A stretch of 64,000 nucleotides of DNA from Phorcus lineatus (Eukaryota; Mollusca; Gastropoda; Trochida; Trochidae). The stretch spans positions 38,378,836 through 38,442,835 of the forward strand of contig OV121088.1 of assembly GCA_921293015.1 (NCBI GenBank), in the 5' to 3' direction. The notes under the pieces were generated by a model that was not told the DNA's origin, did not search any database, and saw only the letters and a list, made by a program, of their open reading frames with translations. Made by a program: the position numbers and the translations under genes. Below, one piece after another: positions 59,395-64,000 of the stretch; position 1 is the first letter of the stretch, and every line of letters begins with the position of its first letter.

Positions 59395-60080
59395 TTCTTT
59401 ATATACAAAGAAATACAGGAATTCAGGCTTTTTTGTGCATAAGGGATATGTGAATGATACATTAGTTTTTTTTCATTTTGGTTTAACATACTGCATAATG
59501 CATAGGATATGACAACTTATTTTCCTTCTCATGAAATGATAAAACATATCTTACCAAAATAGTGTTTCGAGTGTTTAAATTAAAAAACAGTTAGACAAAT
59601 TTTCCATTAAAAAAAACAGACAAATAGACAGTGCAAATAAGCTATGTATATACAAATATTAATCAATAATTTGCTGGTACAATTAATTTGTAATTTAATC
59701 AGGACTGTTTTTCAAGAAGTAAATGTAGAATTAACTAGTACTGAATCTTGTTGATAGAATAACATATCTAGATGTATCATCAAAATGAATAAATACATAT
59801 CAAATATTTTACTTAGATGCATCATCAATTGATATATTGTTTGACTGGTAAAATTATTCTTTCTTTTATACACTAAATTATTTCATGCCAAAGATCCAGT
59901 TTTCAATACCATCCTTTGCCTGTCATGTGTATTATTACCATATGAAGACTATACTCTGAATAGAGTCATTATAACAAAATTCAATAGTTTCTCAACTCCT
60001 CCCTTATTGAACCAAACATATATGTCAAACAAGTTCACAGGATAAGGAATTGGCAATAACTGTGATAGAACATATATATA
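59395..60080. other. Non-coding AT-rich stretch
   Basis: Nothing recognised apart from a weak repeat of 'agatg.atcatcaa' (59770, 59815). Confidence 0.4.
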
Positions 60081-60089
60081 AGATGCTAT

Positions 60090-61560
60090 AAAACAGGAAT
60101 GGTACTCTAAAACTCAAATTGCCAAAACATAACACCAGTAAACTTGCAAATGGGGTCAAAGCAGGTCGAATTAGATGAAAATTGCTTCTAAGGGAACTGT
60201 TGGATATTTATGGAGGGATAAGGAAATAACTGTCACCTAGGAGAAACCTTAGGGTCATTCAATACAGGATTGAGGATTTAAAACCAAAAACTTAAATTGC
60301 AAAACACCATTATCATTAAATTTCACCAGGCATGTCATGTCAAACCACGAAAATTGCCTCTAAAGGAGCTAATATGTGTTTATAGGGGGTAAAGGCAATA
60401 ACTGTCACAGTGAATAAACTAGAGAAAACTTTCTTACCAGAATGATGAGCTTAAATGATAATGCAAAATTCTTAATGCAGAATAAACCAAACTCTCCCCA
60501 AAGGAACCAATGACCTAGGATGTCGGGTCAGATTACAAGAAAATTGTTTAACTGCAAGAAAACAAATGAAGGTACAGAGATAAACTAAAGATTCTTTCTT
60601 ATTTTGCTAAGGAACTTGAAACTAAAATTACCAAAAACATTCATTCAAGATAAACTGCACAAATTAAGTGTTCCCAAAGGAACCGTGACAGATCAGACCA
60701 GATCAGAAGGTAATTGCTTCAACTAGAACACATGGAGATTTGCGGAGGGATAGGAGACAATCACTGTAACACAGTAGATTCTGTATGTTCCCATTGTAAA
60801 AGAATGACGAGCCAAAGATCAAACTGGCCCAAAAACTTAGAAAGATGTCAACTCTCTCTAAAATGGAACCATGACCCAGAATGTCATATCAGACAAGACC
60901 AGAAAGAAATTGTTTCCTAAGAATATTTAGAGGTTTAGCAAGCAACAGACACTAAGTGTATCACTGCAGAATCTGCATGTTCCCATTGAATTATAATGAT
61001 AAGATGAAGGCTGAACTGGCAGATGAATTAATTACTAATTGTTTTCCACTCTCTCTGAAAGGGAGCCTGTTGTATCACACCAAACCAGAAGGAAATTCCT
61101 TCTACAAGAACACATTGAGGTTTACAAAGGGATAAAGGACTATGACTAATACACAGAAGGACCTATCATACTCTATGGGAATCAGTAGCTGATAGAGGTT
61201 AACAAAGGGATAAAGTATGACAAATACACAGAAAGACCTATCCCACTCTATGGGAATCAGTAGCTGGAACAAAAATTGCAAAAAAACAACTCTTAATGTT
61301 ATTGACTCTCCACCAAGGAACCTTGACCATGCATGTCGGATTTACCAGATCGTAAGGAAATTGCTTCTTCAAGAACATATGAAGGTTTAGAATGGATAGT
61401 GGAGAATCTTACTGTTACACAGAAGAATCTGTAGGTTTCTATTGCATAGGAATGAAGAGCTATAACTAAAACTCCATAGATAGTTATTCCAATAATCTCC
61501 ACTTTCCCCAAAAAAACTTCAGCAAGCAAGTCAGATGGCTTACTTCCACATAACTCCTTT
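60090..61560. repeat. Degenerate tandem repeat, ~160-190 bp, about 7-8 units
   Basis: Ordered phrases recur: 'aaattgcttctaa..gaac', 'atggagatttgcggagggat', 'aactgtcac.....agaa.ct', 'atgttcccattg.a..gaatgatgagc', 'ccaaagg.acc.tgac..gcatgtc'. Anchors lie near 60180, 60350, 60540, 60715, 60905, 61090 and 61360. A recent local duplication ('ctctatgggaatcagtagct') lies at 61160-61185 and 61245-61265. Confidence 0.75.
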
Positions 61561-61948
61561 AGACTATAGTGATTGCAACTCAACGATCCTTACTATAAGA
61601 TCAAGGAACTTTGGAACTTAGGCTTTGAGACAGGTCTGATTGTGGGAGAGCGCTTCTCTCAGAACAAATGCTGATTTGTTAAGAGGTGGAAGACAACATC
61701 AGTGCAACTGGAGAAGCATGTAAGATCTTGTTGCAACCACAACTCCCTGGAGATTCTTTATTCCTTGTAAATCTTGATATTCTTTTAGAATATGACTCCC
61801 TATAGAATTTCCATAGCATTACTTGGGCCCTTAAAATCGAAATATGTGGATTATCCGTAATTTGTTTGAAATATAAAGTTTCCATATGTCTGTTGAAAGA
61901 ATGTTTCTGATTCATATTTTCAAACTTGAAGGAACTATAGAACATGAA

Positions 61949-62579
61949 TAGTGTTTCCCCTAAGTTGGAAAATGGGCAGGGCAAATTGATTTAGAAAAGG
62001 GCACCATTCCTTTCAAAGGGCACATAAATACAACTTCAATTGAAAGTATAATTTAAAGGAAAACGCAACTACTTTTTGTAAATGAAACTGAGTCTAAAAT
62101 ATATTTGATAAATCTTACGAATAAATTCAGAAAAACATCACATTTATTCTAACTAATTTTAATTGAGTTACGGATATTAGATATGTGCATTTCACTCATT
62201 ACATCAAGTGAGATCATCTGGCTGAGTCCGCCCGTAATCTCCCTATTGTTCCTGTATATAGCTAACATGTGGTCAGCAGCTGTGTCCAAGTGACACAGAG
62301 GATGGATCATTAGTTTAACCATTCTCTTCTTTTGATCTTTTGCTTGTAAGTTCCTGATATCATAGCAAACATGAGCTCTTCATACATAAGTATCTTACGT
62401 AAAATACAATTGCCACATTGTAAATGATTTCATTGTACTTGTTTTAATCTGCAATAAGGCAACAGGGAGATTTGGGCTAGCAACACGAAAAAGGGCAAGG
62501 TGGGACAGAAAAAGGGCAGGGCGCATATTCAAAAGGGCAGGGTGTTGCGCCCTGCTAAAACTGACTAGGGGAAACACTA
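61949..62579. mobile_element. hAT-like MITE
   Basis: The terminal inverted repeat TAGTGTTTCCCCTA (61949-61962) pairs exactly with TAGGGGAAACACTA (62566-62579). Subterminal 'gggcagggc' and 'aaaagggca' motifs occur at both ends. TIRs starting (T/C)AGNG are diagnostic of the hAT superfamily (family knowledge). A 5-bp ATGAA flanks both sides; the expected 8-bp duplication is not clean. No transposase remains in its 631 bp. Confidence 0.75.
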
Positions 62580-62584
62580 ATGAA

Positions 62585-64000
62585 ATTCTAGTATTTCAAC
62601 ATGCTTCATGTCCTTAATCACAAATACTAATACTTTTTTCTTCTGAAATAAAATTTTCCATAAAAATAATTTCCAAATTAGAAAAAGTTTGCAAATATAT
62701 AAATCAGTTCCATATCTTATCATATTTCTTTAATTGAATTGTTATTTCAAAATGTAATTACCTTATTTTGTTCACTTTGGTGCATTTTTCCTCAACAGAC
62801 TGAATCATAAGAATATCTGAAACCGCAGTTAATTGAACGACCTATATTACACCAAATGACACTATTAACTTTCAACTGTCCATTAAATTCTGTTACGATG
62901 AAATTGAAAATCAAAATACCTTCTTTTCAGAGTTGTGAATGTTTGAAATTTCTATCAATGTAAACAAGCAAAAAATTTAATCTTGACATATAACAAGAGA
63001 TTTTTTTTCAATTACAGTAAACAGAGTATCATAGAAGCACAAAGAATAACATTACTGTAACCATTTAATGTTATAGAGATCATGTTACACATTTGATTTC
63101 ATTTAAATGAAGAATTTTGAAATAACAAACCCAAAAAATTAATTACATTTCTCTGTTTTTATATTCATGATCTTAAAACCTTGAAAAATACTAACAAAAT
63201 ATCATTGTCAAAATTTGAAAGATTCATTGTTGTAAACAAGCAAAAAATATGTATCCATTGAAAACGAACTACAGTAACCGCATGACAATATATACACTTT
63301 CATATAAAAACAACCAATAAAGCCTTTTGTTCATTTTTCTTTTAAGTTTTATTTCATATAGAAAATTCCAGAGCAAAAAGTTTTCACAACTTCAAGTACA
63401 ACCTCATGATCATACAAAAGAGTGAGATATATTCCTTGAACATTACTTCAACATACAGGACTATCTGCTCTTTCCAGTCCACACAATTCATCTAACTGAT
63501 GAATTTTATTTCAAATATTGTAAGAGCAAAATAGTTTTCTGTGTTTCAAATACAAAAACTCAAAATTAAACAAAAGTACGAAATTAATTTTTTGATAACA
63601 CTCTCCTTATCATAAACAGGCTGAAAATAAAAATCCATGAGAAGTAATACAATAGGACAATCTCTAATCTTCAACGTCAATACAATACTGTATTTCCATA
63701 ATATCCATGTAAGCTTTTACCTTACATTGGATCATAATTTTTTCTTATAAAATGTTCAGAGCAAAATAAACATCACAATTTCAAATACTATAAGCACATT
63801 ATGGCACAGAAGCTAGACATTAATTCCTGGAGATTTAGTACCACAGGAGACTATATACCCTACATTGTCCATACAATTCTGTATCCAAACTGGCTGAGGG
63901 AGGATCTGCCACAATACAATGGTGTAATCTCTTTATCTAACACACATCCAGAGCTATAAGATAGATCTGCCACTAAAAGCTAGGCATGAGCTTCTCACGG
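62585..64000. repeat. AT-rich stretch with worn tandem structure
   Basis: Loose repeats: 'tgtaaacaagcaaaaaat' at about 62959 and 63230, and '(a)gagcaaaa.ag.tttcac..tttcaa' near 63373, 63523 and 63758. An old array with units of about 150-270 bp is likely. No gene. Confidence 0.45.

Noticed and set aside
1-64000. CRISPR array, bacterial operon or prophage
   Set aside because: All repeat arrays are head-to-tail minisatellites without unique spacers, and gene density, SINEs and splice-like signals indicate animal DNA.
1-64000. LTR, retroviral or Polinton-type element
   Set aside because: No paired long direct repeats, capsid, integrase or polymerase-like translations were seen.

Overview
This looks like nuclear DNA from a lophotrochozoan animal, most likely a gastropod mollusc. 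The window is AT-rich and has no operons, ribosome binding sites or long intact open frame outside tandem repeats. It is dominated by short interspersed repeats, palindromic DNA elements and minisatellites. The mollusc call rests on a tiny (GAGT)n-plus-hairpin repeat at 5627 and 36594, a tRNA-headed SINE present in five copies, and another SINE whose tail reads GCACTTTGAGCAC followed by a TATTAT run. I recognise these from memory as typical of marine-mollusc genomes; no search was run.

Protein-coding content is sparse. No complete known gene is visible. The best host-gene signal is a set of four exon-like blocks on the minus strand (50791-50942, 35098-35156, 16451-16512, 4864-4986). Each has plausible splice sites, and their phases agree at all three junctions. 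If real, most of the window is intron of one minus-strand gene, which I cannot identify. Other candidates are a promoter-like block with five CACGTG boxes, a TATA box and a small acidic ORF at 41917-42322; a start-less but coding-like minus-strand frame at 44311-44508; a 74-codon minus-strand ORF at 10064-10288; and two plus-strand exon-like blocks at 24588 and 43298. A C-terminal fragment of a LINE reverse-transcriptase ORF lies at 13682-13906, and the 3' tail of a LINE or LINE-like SINE at about 6130-6260.

Layout: 1-4050, diffuse old repeats; 4.05-5.0 kb, a short MITE, a 53-bp array and exon-like block C; 5.6-8.8 kb, mini-SINE, LINE tail and tRNA-SINE; 9.3-10.3 kb, less AT-rich DNA with a small ORF; 11.3-12.6 kb, degenerate and 142-bp arrays; 13.7-16.5 kb, LINE fragment, CRE-bearing duplication, MITE, SINE and exon-like block D; 17.4-18.4 kb, an 87-bp minisatellite with a dimeric higher-order pattern; 19-27.7 kb, three small arrays, a young SINE, a 9-bp-TSD MITE, and 51-bp and 41-bp arrays; 28.8-32.5 kb, a large near-perfect inverted repeat; 33.5-36.7 kb, 128-bp and 33-bp arrays, exon-like block A and a second mini-SINE; 39.9-42.8 kb, SINEs, a nested palindrome and the promoter-like block; 43.3-44.5 kb, coding-like fragments; 46.7-49 kb, degenerate repeats and a TTAA-flanked MITE; 50.8 kb, exon-like block B; 52.8-53.2 kb, a motif cluster and hairpin MITE; 55.7-56.5 kb, unexplained GC-richer DNA; 57.4-59.4 kb, two SINEs; 60-64 kb, degenerate arrays and a hAT-like MITE.

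I saw no retroviral, LTR, Polinton or other capsid-bearing element. Recurrent insertion of small non-autonomous elements and local tandem amplification explain most of the visible structure.
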